Below are positions 11,471-21,649 of a stretch of 64,000 nucleotides of DNA, in pieces (position 1 is the first letter of the stretch; each line of letters starts with the position of its first letter). Source of the stretch: Setoptus koraiensis (lineage: Eukaryota > Arthropoda). Under the pieces are notes generated by a model. The model did no database searches. It saw only the letters and a program-made list of their open reading frames with translations, and had not been told where the DNA came from. A program made the position numbers and the translations under genes. The stretch is from NCBI GenBank assembly GCA_048013815.1, contig CM106586.1, forward strand, positions 248,001 through 312,000, read 5' to 3'.

Positions 11471-12600
11471 CTGGATAGTAACGTTGGAATAGAGAAGCGA
11501 GTATGTGATAAAATTTATCTATGACGGAAGAGATGTTACGCTTCGTGGAATCATTGTACCGTGTGGAAATCTGCTGATACCTCCAGCCGCAGTTCAGGGA
11601 AAAACCGCTCGAGGTCGCTTTTTGTACACGCATTTTTCGTGCGTGAGATCGAATGAGCAATCGAAAAACAAATCAACAAGAAAAAAAGAAGAAAAAACGT
11701 AAAATTTATCGAGCCACCTCAACCTTTTCAGTGCTTTTTTAGGGTGACGCCAGCACCCCTGGCGTCTTTTCCTTGAACTACGGCCGAAGGCATCGGCAGA
11801 TTTCCACACGGTATATCGTTCGGCGAAGAGCTTGATTTCTGCAAATGTTCTCACCGTAATACTTTCGTGAAAATTTGCACAGAGCACCAATACAATGCTA
11901 ATAGTAATCTGTGCAAGTGTCATCGATGTGCACTTGCCTGTTTTTGCAGCATCAGAAATTTTCGGACGCTCATGGTCATGTGAATACTGGAATTTCTGAA
12001 CATGTTCTCACCACTAAATTTTCGCGAAAATTTGTACAGATGTCTGATACAATACCAATGTCAATCTGTGCAAGTTTGATCAAAAGTTTATTCCCCGTTT
12101 TCGCAGCATTGGAAATGTCCGGATGTCTCAGTCCATGTGAATACTGGAATTTCTGAACATTTTCACACCATTACGATTCTGTTACTATCTGCGCAGATCC
12201 TAAATATACTGCTTGTGAATTTCCTGTGTCGGACGAATCGCCTCTTTCTCAATCTGAAATCGTTTCCGTTGCTCCTTCTATTCTCTGCTCTGTCTCCATT
12301 ACCCATCGCCATTATTATCAAATTATTTCTCTCGTTGAGATCTGTCGATACAAGTACACTACGTTAACTTACTAAATATCCTAGTTATCTACAATTTGTC
12401 TCCCTGTGTATCTAATAACGTTTCTTCGCATCCATTCTTCTGCTAGGCTCAATTCATCTGGCAAACATCTCACCCTCGGATAAAATATTCATCTAATGAT
12501 TAGATCGCACGCAACCTTCTTTTCGTGGTAACCATTCATATTCATTTGCAACTCCTGTCAGCTAAGTTAAACGCTACTGTGCTACTCACGCTCAGTTTTA
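11471..12600. other. No recognised gene; diverged satellite-like sequence
   Basis: Motifs such as 'ctggaatttctgaacat' with 'tctcacc' recur near 11980 and 12130 and resemble the 157-bp satellite at 34 and 40 kb, but much diverged. A 17-bp inverted repeat (ACCGTGTGGAAATCTGC at about 11558 and its complement at about 11796) brackets 11558-11812. The minus-strand reading frame 11594-11923 begins with a hydrophobic stretch followed by a basic region. I recognise no family and rate it doubtful. Confidence 0.35.
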
Positions 12601-13080
12601 CTCAGCGTATCTTAGATACTGGAGGGAGTTACTAGTTATATTGAGTAGTTTTTGCTGTGCTGTAATCTTCTAGTTACAACGCTCCTAGCTTTCCGTGTTC
12701 TAGGTACAAGTTCTACACGGGTTGGCTTCCTCTATGCAAAATTCATCTAATTAGCATCGCAACATTGAGCGTGCTTTTCTTGTCTAATTTTATCTACAAT
12801 AGCATTAACAGAGCTGAGAAGCAGTAGTTATTCTGAGTTGCTTCCACTGTTCTACAATCTTCTAGTTCTGACGCCTCTAGCATCCAGTGCACTAAATCCG
12901 AATTGTATACAGCTAGCCTTCTGCTGCGCCAAATTCATCTAATTAGTATCTCAGCATTGAGCTGGTTGGTTTTTTGGTTGGCTCGTCCAACCAGCACTGA
13001 TTTGTTCTACCCACGTGAATAAACGTAGAGCCCAGAACCATCCCAATAGCCACTTAATTAAAATTAAGCGCTAAAAATCG
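12601..13080. repeat. TAGCACA-type minisatellite with CACGTG end module
   Basis: The stretch holds inverted units of the TAGCACA/CTAGCTT minisatellite. It ends at 12993-13077 with AGCACTGATTTGTTCTACCC, CACGTGAATAAACGTA and TTAATTAAAATTAAGCGCTAA. The arrangement is the same as at 6480-7075, so this is a second copy of one composite element. Confidence 0.6.
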
Positions 13081-13085
13081 AACTT

Positions 13086-13258
13086 CAACGACTCAACTAC
13101 ATCGATAAAGTCGAGCTTTGATGAGTCGGCAAACAGTATCATTATTGTGTCTACCATGCTCATCGCAGTGTTTATCTTCGTTATCACACTTTATTTGAAG
13201 TCGAAATTTATGGAAAAGACAAGAGAAGCTCCCTCCTCCCGGGCGGGAGCGGGCAGCT
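13086..13258 (+). pseudogene. Envelope C-terminal remnant (membrane anchor), fossil
   Basis: A short plus-strand reading frame contains a hydrophobic stretch (IIIVSTMLIAVFIFVITLYL) followed by basic residues and a short tail, as at the end of retroelement envelope proteins in this window. Nothing upstream extends it. It is a fragment only. An unrelated membrane protein tail is the alternative. 13375-13480 beyond it is the AGCACACAG repeat again. Confidence 0.4.
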
Positions 13259-13494
13259 AAACGTGGAGCGAAATTTCAGTTGTTCCCCCGATCACTACTA
13301 TTGATGTAGTGATGTTGGATCCTTAATGGAGGAGCTACAAGCCTACAACTTTGAGTCACGCCCCCTCCCTAGCACACAGAGAGCTACACACTAGTTGAGA
13401 GTCACTTAAGTCGCTACGCCTCCCTAGCACACAGAAAGCTGCAGCTTGATTGAGACTTAAGTGCTAAAGAATCTAGACATCACAATTTTAAACT

Positions 13495-13920
13495 CTATGG
13501 AGATCTGAGTCTCTCGATTCCCGTGTTCAGAACATTGATAATTTCTCTTATGGATTTCATTTCTCTATTTATCTTGCCAGTCATTGACACGGTTGCATAT
13601 GTTGAGACATACATTGCAGATAATGCAAGTGTTACAGCAGAGATAGCACCACTGTCACGACTTGATCTATAGAGGGAGTTGCTTATTGCTTGAAGTGGTA
13701 TGATGATATTGTGTTCAAAGCTGATTACACGTTTAACTAATGTTTCGTCGATGTATGCAACACATGTTAGATTTTGGAAGCTTTTGGGACATGGGTTAAG
13801 GAAGGAGAACTTGATTTCATAATCGGTATTACCGTCTACCAGAATAATTGGCGTTCTTCTCCATATTACACTGTCTTCGTGATGAGAGGATCCTGTAGTT
13901 GGGTTGACCATGGTGGACAA
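13495..13920 (-). pseudogene. env: Envelope N-terminal region carried by the fossil copia element
   Basis: A 141-residue reading frame. An SVIW(R/Q) motif is followed about 30 residues later by NPC, then a hydrophobic Ala/Val/Ser-rich stretch where fusion peptides lie in related envelopes. The same landmarks occur in the gypsy envelope at 46781-48631 and in the copia-linked envelope at 52055-53614. It lies directly downstream of copia RNase H on the same strand, as in the 52-58 kb element. Only the N-terminal third remains, followed by repeat DNA. Confidence 0.6.
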
Positions 13921-14535
13921 TGCCAGCGTAAGGACGATGTTTTTTCGGCGTGGATAGCAGGCCTTTTAAGCCCATCATGTTTCGTGCACTTTTGGTTTTA
14001 ATATTATAGTTAGAATATCAGCTCTTTGTAATTGTGTTGGTGCGTATTCAATATTAAACTGTTTTTGAGAATGTTTCTGATGAATGTATTTATATTTTTT
14101 ATCGATATGTTTCGATCTTGCTCTATACCGATTCAATTAGACGTAGGGTAGCCTGGTTATCAATGAGTAGTCTTGCCCAAGTAGTCAAGTTTAATTCACT
14201 TAGAAGACTCTCTACCCATGCGTGTACTTTTGCTGCATGATTTGCTGCCACAAATTCCGCCTCTGTGAATGATTGAGCAATTATAGACTGTATCTCACTC
14301 TTGAATAGTATTGGACCACCACGTAGCTCAATTAGGATACCACTGGTTGACTTGCGTGTTATAATATCACTATCCCAATCTCGGTCACAATACGCATTAA
14401 ACTCGGGCTCATTATGTTTCTATTGTGTAAACAACAAACCGGCTGACATAGCACCCTTCAGATATCTTGCCACCGACAAGGCCGCAGTCCAATGTTTATG
14501 TTTTGAATCAGTGTTGAACCTCGATAGTAAACTTA

Positions 14536-16479
14536 CAGGGTGTTTGAACTGACCTGATATGTAAGCACTGTGGAAGGTACGTGCCTTCCACAGTGCATTT
14601 TTCAAAGCACTGCGGAAGGCATATAGCACAGCACATCGCACACGGGTATTTATTTTTCTTGCGCAACTATTTTCTCTCTCTCTGTGCACTGCGCCAAGCC
14701 ATTCTTGCGCAACAGCATGCCTTTCGCTTCTCTGGACTGTTGCACTTCCGTTTTAAGCCTCGGCCACACCCTAGTTTCTCCTTCATTCGTTCTTTGTCTT
14801 CGATTATTATACAGCTATTATTACTATTATAATTATCAATTAAAATAAAGAACATTATTGATCAAAATTAATTCATAAGAAAGAAAAAATCATGGCAGCA
14901 TTTATCAATCTATTTATCACCGTCGCTCTCATCATATTTGCGACTGCAGATGGTACAGAGCGCTGGACCAGACCGCAGAAGGCCGAAATGATGTGGGATT
15001 GAGCGAGAGTCAAAGAATACAAAACCTTGCAGACTCTGTACATACAAAAGAAGAATGCCGGTTTAATAGATTAAGGCCTACCGGACTATCAAACTCTGCA
15101 CCGAATTAAAAACAAATTTCTCACCTTCGGCACTTTCGACGATCGTCGCAAAGGAGTGAATTGCGAAATAGAAGCCTCAAAGATTGCTGCAATTAAAGAG
15201 CTGACCAAAGGTGGACTGTACCCATCAAGCATCCGCAAAATCGCCGCTCATCCGTCTGTCAACCTGACTATTTATATGACGCACAAGATGCTGCGAAGAT
15301 GTTTGAAGATGAAGCCATACCGTCCCAGAACACTGCAATACTTGAATGATAAGCAGCAAGAGCGGTTAGAATTTGCAAACAAAATTATTCAACTCGCTGG
15401 AGGGCGAGCCAGTCTCAATCATGATTATTTCAAGAATATAATATTTACCGATGAATCTTGGTTCAGCACGGACGGCTCTATCAACAAGCAGAACACTGTA
15501 TTCTGGTCTCCATCGAACCCAATGCAGGTCTATGAGCGCGAGATGCATGCAGATAAAGTCATGGTCATAGCTTCCATTGGCTTTGACTACAAGAAAGGAC
15601 CATTCTTTTTCAATGGTAGTGTGACTTCTCAAAGTTATCAGGATATGCTCGACGCGCACCTCTTCTCTGACCCATATATTATTAACGGCTTTGCTCAGAA
15701 GAGGCTTATCTTCATGCAGGATGGGGCTGGTCCGCATACATCTCTTTTGAACAGAGAGTACTTGAATGAGAAAACCGGCGGCCGTTGGCTCGGCAAGTAT
15801 CCGCCCTATCTGTGGTGGCCACCATATTCGCCAGACTTAACACCTATGGATTTCTACTTCTGGGGCGTTCTTAAATCAAAAGTTTACACGCATGATAGAC
15901 CATTTCGCGGTAAACTTGATCTGCTGAAGAGAGTAATCATTGAAGAATTCAACACCATGGACCAATTCGAAATCAATAAAGCTTGTGTCAGCGGGTTTGT
16001 CGACCGGATTGTCGAAGTTATACAAAACGAAGGTGGACACATCGCTCATGATGTGGAGAATCGAAGAACCGATCCAGAAGATTATCTCTACCTAGACCCA
16101 ATAGAGAGCCTCAGGATGGGACTGAACACGATCTCGCTGAGCGATGACCCGCCTGAGGAAATAGAATGTGACGATGACGATGATGATTTCGAAGTAATGC
16201 TGAAGAGGCAAGTAAACATTGAAGTCTTCCACAGAATCTCAGAGCTTTTAGAAAAATTCGACAAAGAAGAAGCGAAGCGATTCAACAAATATAGTAATTC
16301 TTCTGTCATTAATTAATATTAATTATTAATATTTTCAATGTAAAAGAGCCCCAATAAATGCACGAAGATGAGCACAGTGACAGTGCGCTCGTCGTGCAAG
16401 CGCGCAAGCGTGCGCGCCCGCATACCCCCTCTGTGCGAAAATTTCTGAGCCAACATATCACATCAGTTCAGACACCCTG
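14536..16479 (+). mobile_element. Mariner/IS630-type DNA transposon with TIRs and TA target site
   Basis: The ends are CAGGGTGTTTGAACTGA and, inverted, CAGGGTGTCTGAACTGA. Similarity continues inward (TGATATGT on both sides), and TA dinucleotides lie at 14534-14535 and 16480-16481. Length 1944 bp with a single transposase gene. It inserted in the RNase H/reverse transcriptase region of a minus-strand copia fossil that continues on both sides. A strong hairpin (CACTGTGGAAGG/CCTTCCACAGTG) sits at about 14568-14597, and an equivalent hairpin lies in the 23.9 kb element. Confidence 0.9.
14892..16316 (+). pseudogene. Mariner-type DDD transposase with signal-peptide-like N-terminus, two stops
   Basis: IS630/Tc1/mariner superfamily transposase, which cuts and pastes its own element. 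From the ATG at 14892 the first residues MAAFINLFITVALIIFATA look like a cleavable signal peptide (ATA|D), followed by ERWTRPQ and a helix-turn-helix region. In-frame stops at 15000 (TGA) and 15072 (TAA) break the N-terminal part; the rest is open to 16316. Catalytic residues: D of IFTDESW, D of FMQDGAGPH, D of SPDLTPMD, with 42 residues between the second and third. The C-terminus has an acidic run (CDDDDDDF). Conceptual length is about 474 residues. The nearest relative in the window is the gene at 24566-26777. Confident on family, less on whether the hydrophobic start is translated. Confidence 0.8.
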
Positions 16480-16648
16480 TACATCAAACACGATGTCTGG
16501 GCGTGTGAGACATGCAAGATAGTTGATCGCTCCTGTGAGGCTACTGTATGGTTTAGATGTTGGTTTATCATCTGAGCATTCTGTGAGCAAATGATTCGCA
16601 TCGATCTATAGAGTTGTCGTTATTTTACCGTTTGCCATGTCAATCTTC

Positions 16649-16975
16649 GGTTGTTGTAACGATGAAGTCCCCACTCAGATCTTGATGAAACTTTCGGTAT
16701 GAGTCTATTATGACCCCAATAAGTCGAAAAAGTTAGTCTGGAAGTGCGAAAACTTCCGGTTCCGGTTTTACCTGAAGTTGAAGCCAGAGCTCTGAAATTC
16801 ACACGAGAGGCGATCCAGGCTATGCTGAACACGATGACACAATTTCCAGCTCTGTGCTACTTCCGGTTTTCTAGTTATAAGGATATTACTAGGGTTAAAA
16901 GACCAGAAGTGACAAAATTACTGCATCGCTGCACTCAGGTACGATCGCGAACATCGATTTAGAGACACGAGGGGG
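16649..16975 (+). mobile_element. Left-arm fragment of a TIR element
   Basis: Starts GGTTGTTGTAACGATGAAG, with CTTCCGGTTCCGGTTTTACC at about 16753. It continues through the left arm to the region that precedes core 1 in other copies ('gaccagaagtgac', 'atcgctgcactcagg'), then stops. Core and right arm are absent. Confidence 0.75.
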
Positions 16976-17030
16976 CAGCAGCGCATTTTTCCCTGCGCAG
17001 AACAGAGCGCGAATTTGAATTAGAAAAAGT

Positions 17031-17260
17031 GGTTATTCTATACAAGAGCGCCACACTTTTTTCGAGGTATTATGGGTATTTTCGGGTAGGATATTGTACC
17101 CTGATACCGCAATGGGTATTCTGGAAGTGCGGAAATTCCTCGTTCCCGAGATGACCGAGGTACCGCTCAGTGGGCGTTTCACAGTACCCGACAGCCGCTT
17201 GGGGATTTGCAGGTATTTTTTCGAGGTAATTTTTGGTACCTTGATGAGGTCGCATGAGGT
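17031..17260 (+). mobile_element. B-type arm fragment of a TIR element
   Basis: Starts GGTTATTCTATACAAGAGCGCCACAC, followed by the B arm with repeated GGGTATTTTCGGG, 'ctggaagtgcggaaattcc' and 'gagatgaccgaggtaccgc'. No core and no matching right end. The left end is nearly identical to that at 2082. Confidence 0.7.
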
Positions 17261-17337
17261 TTTTTGGATAGACGAGTATCGTTGGAATATGGATGCGAGA
17301 GATGCATAGATGTTCAACTCCGACATGTTATCACATA

Positions 17338-17890
17338 CTCAGAGACTCAAATCTCCATAGAGTGAACATGTGTAATGTTTAGATACTTTAACATGGTAAT
17401 CGAGAGACTCAAATCTCCATAGGGTTAACATGTGTAATGTTTAGATACTTTAACACGGGAATCGAGAGACTCAAATCTCCATAAGGTTAACATGTGTAAT
17501 GATTAGATACTTTAACGGATTTAGTACAATGAAACGCTTAAATGTTGACTTTTAGAATCTAGCACACGTAAAGCCAGGAGGCGGAGTCATTAGTAAACAA
17601 TTATACAGTGAAGGCTGAGAGACTAACTAGTAAAAATTAGCATGCGATAATGCTAGCTGTTCACAAATTGAATTTAGCACAAGGGAAGCTAGGAGTGCAA
17701 AAGCTAGACGGATTTAGTACGATGAAACGCTTAAATGTTGACTTTTAGAAACTAGCACACGTGAAGCTAGAAGGCAGAGTTATGAGAGGACAAATATACA
17801 GTAGAAGCTGAAACGCTAACTGGTAGAAATAAGCATGCGATAATGATATCTATTTACAAATTTGACTCATCAACACAAAGAAATAGCACA
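17338..17890. repeat. 62-bp minisatellite followed by TAGCACA-type units
   Basis: GAGACTCAAATCTCCATA recurs at 17342, 17404 and 17466, giving an exact 62-bp period. From 17516 to 17890 two longer units with 'ttagtacaatgaaacgcttaaatgttgac' and 'tagcacacgt' follow. Confidence 0.85.
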
Positions 17891-18450
17891 CCGCACACAG
17901 GTCGTGCGCTTTATTACAGAGTGCGCCATTGCTGACTTTTTGTGTCTCGAAAAATCATTTATTGTGACTATTCACCAAATTTTGTACGCAAGCAGTCAAC
18001 ATGTGTATTTAGCCATATTGAAAATCTGAGACATTTTGATTTATTTTGTTACCCTCTACAGCTGCTTCGATCAGACCAAACGGCTCATTCTCATAGCACA
18101 CCGCACACAGGTCGCGCGCTATAACACATAGTGCACCATCGCTGACTTTTTGTGTCTCGTAAAATTATTTATTGTGACTAAATCGGGTATTATAAATTCA
18201 CCAAATTTAGTACGCAAGCAGTCAACATGTGTATCTTGCTATAGTGCAAATTTGAGACACGTAGATCTTCTCTCCCAAATCTCGCGGACTCGCTTCAAAT
18301 AGCTCATTCACACATTGAAGTAGCAAACAACATAGATTGTGCATCTTACAGCACATACTGTGCCATCGCCCCTCGGTGTATCTATCTAGATAGTTATCTC
18401 CGACATGTCATTACATACTCGCTTCTATATTCTTATCATACTTGTCCATC
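17888..18450. repeat. Direct duplication of about 207 bp; otherwise no gene
   Basis: The sequence CACCGCACACAGGTCG..GCGC, 'gctgactttttgtgtctcg' and 'acgcaagcagtcaacatgtgta' occurs twice, offset by 207 bp at its start, with small differences. The rest to 18450 shows nothing I recognise. Confidence 0.6.
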
Positions 18451-18452
18451 CA

Positions 18453-18655
18453 AAAAATTAAGCGCTCGAGATACTGACATAATCAGTATCACTTGTTTTC
18501 TGATGTTGTCGCATCGATGGTTGAAACGAGAATGAAGAGCGAACCGAGAACCAAGAGAACCGTGAGAACCAAGAGAACCTAGAGAACCGAGAGAACCGAG
18601 AGAACCGTGAGAACCAAGAGAACCTAGAGAACCAAGAGAACCGAGGGAGAGAGAA
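18453..18655. repeat. Hairpin end module and AGAGAACC minisatellite
   Basis: 18453-18502 is the inverse hairpin end (AAATTAAGCGCTCGAGATAC, then ATCAGTATCACTTGT). 18536-18650 is an array of about nine-base units (AGAGAACCG or AGAGAACCA), which creates spurious Arg/Phe/Ser-rich reading frames. Confidence 0.75.
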
Positions 18656-18929
18656 AGCGGAGCAGATGGTCAAGCAGGCGAATGTTTATTCTAAAATTCG
18701 AACCAATTCCGGCTCCCAATACCGCAGACCGCGCGCGAAAACCGCGCGCCGGAACCGCGCAGCCAATTGCGGTACTGGGAGCCACACAGAATTGTGTTGC
18801 ACAGCTGCAACAGCTGCACGTAAGCGCAGCTGCTATGTTGAACATGCGCAGTAACGGCACAACCTTTGTAATCTTTGTATTCTGCGCTACTATGAAAAGC
18901 CGTGCACAACAATTTAATAAACAGTTCTA

Positions 18930-19789
18930 GGGTGTTCTTTCGATTAGGTCCCCACTCAGAATTTAATAAAACTTCACACACTGGCCGCGTAGGGGCTTCA
19001 CATCATGAATTATGTGGTCCGGAAGTGCGGAAACTTCCGGTTCCGGATATACGAAAGTGCTGAGATAGAGCTCTAAAAATTCAGAATTAGGCAGATGACA
19101 ACTAGCATGGCAACATGAAATCAAAATTGATTCTCTATCACTTCCGGTTTGTGAGATATCACGGTTTATTCAATTATGAGGTGCGGCCTGCTCTGTGTGG
19201 TTGCGGTCAGCGGACCTATTCTGTGCCAAGAGTGACCCACACCATGTATTGGCTCATGTTTCAGTCAGTGCATCTCAGTATTCTTCTTATTCTTGCCAAT
19301 GATGGTCCCTACATCCTTGCACGGATTACAGTCATTTGAGCGGAGGGCTGAGGGCGAAGCCCGAAACCCGAAGCGCTCATCAACCCTACCCGAAGGGTTC
19401 CCGTCGCACGCAGTCGTCGCGGGAGCGATGACGGAGATGTGACGGCCTCCAGAATACGAGGCCGCAGGCCGAGTTCTCAGACCCACCGCATGTTCATCCC
19501 TGAGTGCAGCAAGGCAATGATTTGGTCACTTCCGGTCCTCAAACCCTATCAATATTACTATATCTAGAAAACCGGAAGTCGCACAGAGGTGAAAATTGTA
19601 TCATCGTGTTCAGCGTAGCCTGAAACGTCTATCCAGTGAATTTCAGAGCTCTAGCTTCAACTTTATGTAAAACAGGAACCGGAAGTTTCCGCACTTCCGG
19701 ACTACTTTTCCCGCTCTATTGGGGTCAAGGGGGACCCGCACCAGAAGTTTCATCAAGATCTGAGTGGGGACCTAATCGAAAGAACAACC
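18930..19789 (-). mobile_element. TIR element with core 1 inverted, TSD CAGTTCTA
   Basis: An 860-bp element with perfect 8-bp duplications CAGTTCTA at 18922-18929 and 19790-19797. The left end is GGGTGTTCTTTCGATTAGG and the right end CCTAATCGAAAGAACAACC. Core 1 lies in reverse orientation at about 19335-19480. It sits just upstream of the gag region of a gypsy fossil, probably inside that element's left flank or LTR (an AATAAA lies at 18915-18920). Confidence 0.9.
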
Positions 19790-19965
19790 CAGTTCTATAC
19801 ACGAATCTTTACATTGAGGTTCTGCCCAAGTTCGAAACTCGACGAAAAAGTTAAGATTAAGTGCGATACAACGAATATCATCAATAGAACTACAGAGAAA
19901 AATACAAGTTAAGTGATTAGAAGAAAAACTTCAAAAGTAACGTCCAGTAACAACAAATTTCTGAA

Positions 19966-20475
19966 ATGTTTCGTACTTCCAATCCTAATACCGCGCCAAA
20001 GAAGATCGGCGATGAAACAGAAGAATACGACCCGAGTACGGGTGACAAATTTGCGGCATCAAATGGAACCGTGATCGTTGATGCTCGAGACCCTGTCTTC
20101 GTAAGACCACAGGATATGATGGTTAGAATGATCATGGTTCCCGAAAAGTTCGGCGGGACACCTAGCCAAGCATGCCAATGGTGGGGTGCTCTGTCAACGA
20201 ATGGGGACCGATCGTGTCATGCAAGCGACTACCGGCTTATCTTGAAAAATCGGCGAGAAATTGGATTATCAATGACGTCGCCGATACTCCAAGCGCTACT
20301 GACTTTGAACTTTTGGAAGAAGCGTTCGTGGAACATAAGATTCCACGAAGACAAAAACATGAGGTCAGAAAAGAGCTCGCAACCAAACGACAACTGGAAA
20401 AAGTTGAACAAATTATGTACGGATTATAATCCGAAGATGTCTGAGGAAGGCAGAATCGATCGCATCATCGATTAA
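19966..20475 (+). pseudogene. gag: Gypsy gag region (fossil)
   Basis: The N-terminal part has the sequence PEKFGG followed by QWWGA, resembling the start of the retrotransposon gag domain (a Phe-Gly motif before a Trp pair). A similar motif lies at 36200-36260. It would be the structural capsid precursor. It is upstream of zinc knuckles on the same strand. Broken. Confidence 0.55.
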
Positions 20476-20669
20476 TTGCTTCCACATTTCTTTCCTCATA
20501 TTGTTGAGGAGGATTTTTAAACTGTCAAGGACTTAAAACGCAAAGCAGTGAGGCTCGAAGAAGGAATACAGCGAAAAAACGTTGACACGGCTGTTGCGAG
20601 TATCATTCGTAAAACAGTTAATAATAAAAAGTACGGCAAGTCAGAAGGTAGGACTACACATAAGATCGT

Positions 20670-20835
20670 ATGCTATAATTGCAATGGTACAGGCCATATC
20701 AGCAAAGATTGTCCTTCTGAGAGAAAGAAGAGTAGTAAAACCGATGATTCATCGTCTGTACCTAGAGAGATTGACAAAAGCAAAATTACATGCTATGGAT
20801 GTAATCAGACGGGGCACTACAAATCAGAGTGCCGC
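20670..20835 (+). pseudogene. Nucleocapsid zinc knuckles (fossil gypsy)
   Basis: Two CCHC motifs, CYNCNGTGHISKDC and CYGCNQTGHYKSEC, in one frame separated by a basic/Ser linker. They would bind RNA in the gag C-terminus. They lie between the gag and protease regions of the element at 19.8-22.8 kb. Confidence 0.85.
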
Positions 20836-20934
20836 GTCAAGCCCACTGAGGAGAGGCCGAAAAATGAAACTGAGGTGAAGAGACCAGCAGTTACTTCAAT
20901 CCTGCCTGTCATTCAACCAAAGATGCCGATGGAA

Positions 20935-21540
20935 AGTTGGAGGCATGGTAGATAGTGGTGCTGCCATCGCGGTTATTCACGAAAGTTTGGCAAATGACTT
21001 GGGTTTGATCATCGTCCAAGACGAAACACCTAGGACGGCTACGGCGGGAAGAAGCGATATGAGCGTTGTTGGAGTAACGTCAGTGAGTCTCGCTATCATC
21101 ATTGACAACACGGAAAAATCGTGTACATGGACTTTGTTGGTAGCAAAGCACATACCGCGCGATCTAATTCTCGGCTACGACATCCTCAGCAAACTGGGCG
21201 TGGTTGCCAAATTCGGCTCAAGCAAGCTTGAGTTCGAAACTGTCGTAAAGAAATATCAAAATGGTGGTGTCTTTTTAAGCGTGCCAACCAAAATTGGAGG
21301 CTACAGCTCGGTCGAAGCAGTAGTAGATTTGGCTGGCGTAGAGAATGAACAAAAAGTATTATTCAAGACGTTCAATAGGGAAGATAAACTGTTAACGCCG
21401 TATGGTATAACAGACGGAAGTAAAGCAAAAATCATACTCACCAACGCCTCAGCGGCCCCAATAGGGCTAAACGAAGGGGAGCGTGTCGGATCTTGGGAAG
21501 ATCACGATGATCACCAGCATCAATACAATGGTGCCATTAG
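20935..21540 (+). pseudogene. Retroviral-type aspartic protease region (fossil gypsy)
   Basis: The active-site motif VDSGAAIAVI is followed about 70 residues later by LILGYDIL, the two landmarks of retropepsin-like proteases. It precedes the reverse transcriptase region of the same element. Confidence 0.75.
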
Positions 21541-21649
21541 ATGAGGAAAATTTAATTGAAGTAGGCGATGATCTTGATCAAGCGCAAACAAATGAGATAT
21601 TGGCTTTGCTTCACGAATACAACGACATTCTAGGTATAAATGGCAAATT

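Larger units (their letters stand above)
13483..16625 (-). mobile_element. Fossil Ty1/copia element with envelope, split by a mariner-type transposon
   Basis: On the minus strand, copia reverse transcriptase C-terminal sequence lies at about 16610-16482 (motif LTRPDI). Reverse transcriptase end and RNase H follow at about 14535-14130 (HWTAALSVARYLKG, RKSTSG, IDNQA), and an envelope N-terminal part at 13920-13495. The plain DNA transposon 14536-16479 sits inside the polymerase region. The envelope part contains SVIWRR and NPC motifs shared with the envelopes at 46.8-48.6 kb and 52.1-53.6 kb. Both ends of the element are missing. It is broken in several places and looks old. Right boundary uncertain. 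Confidence 0.75.

Noticed and set aside
15366-15737. Minus-strand frame opposite the transposase
   Set aside because: Antisense shadow of a recognised catalytic domain.
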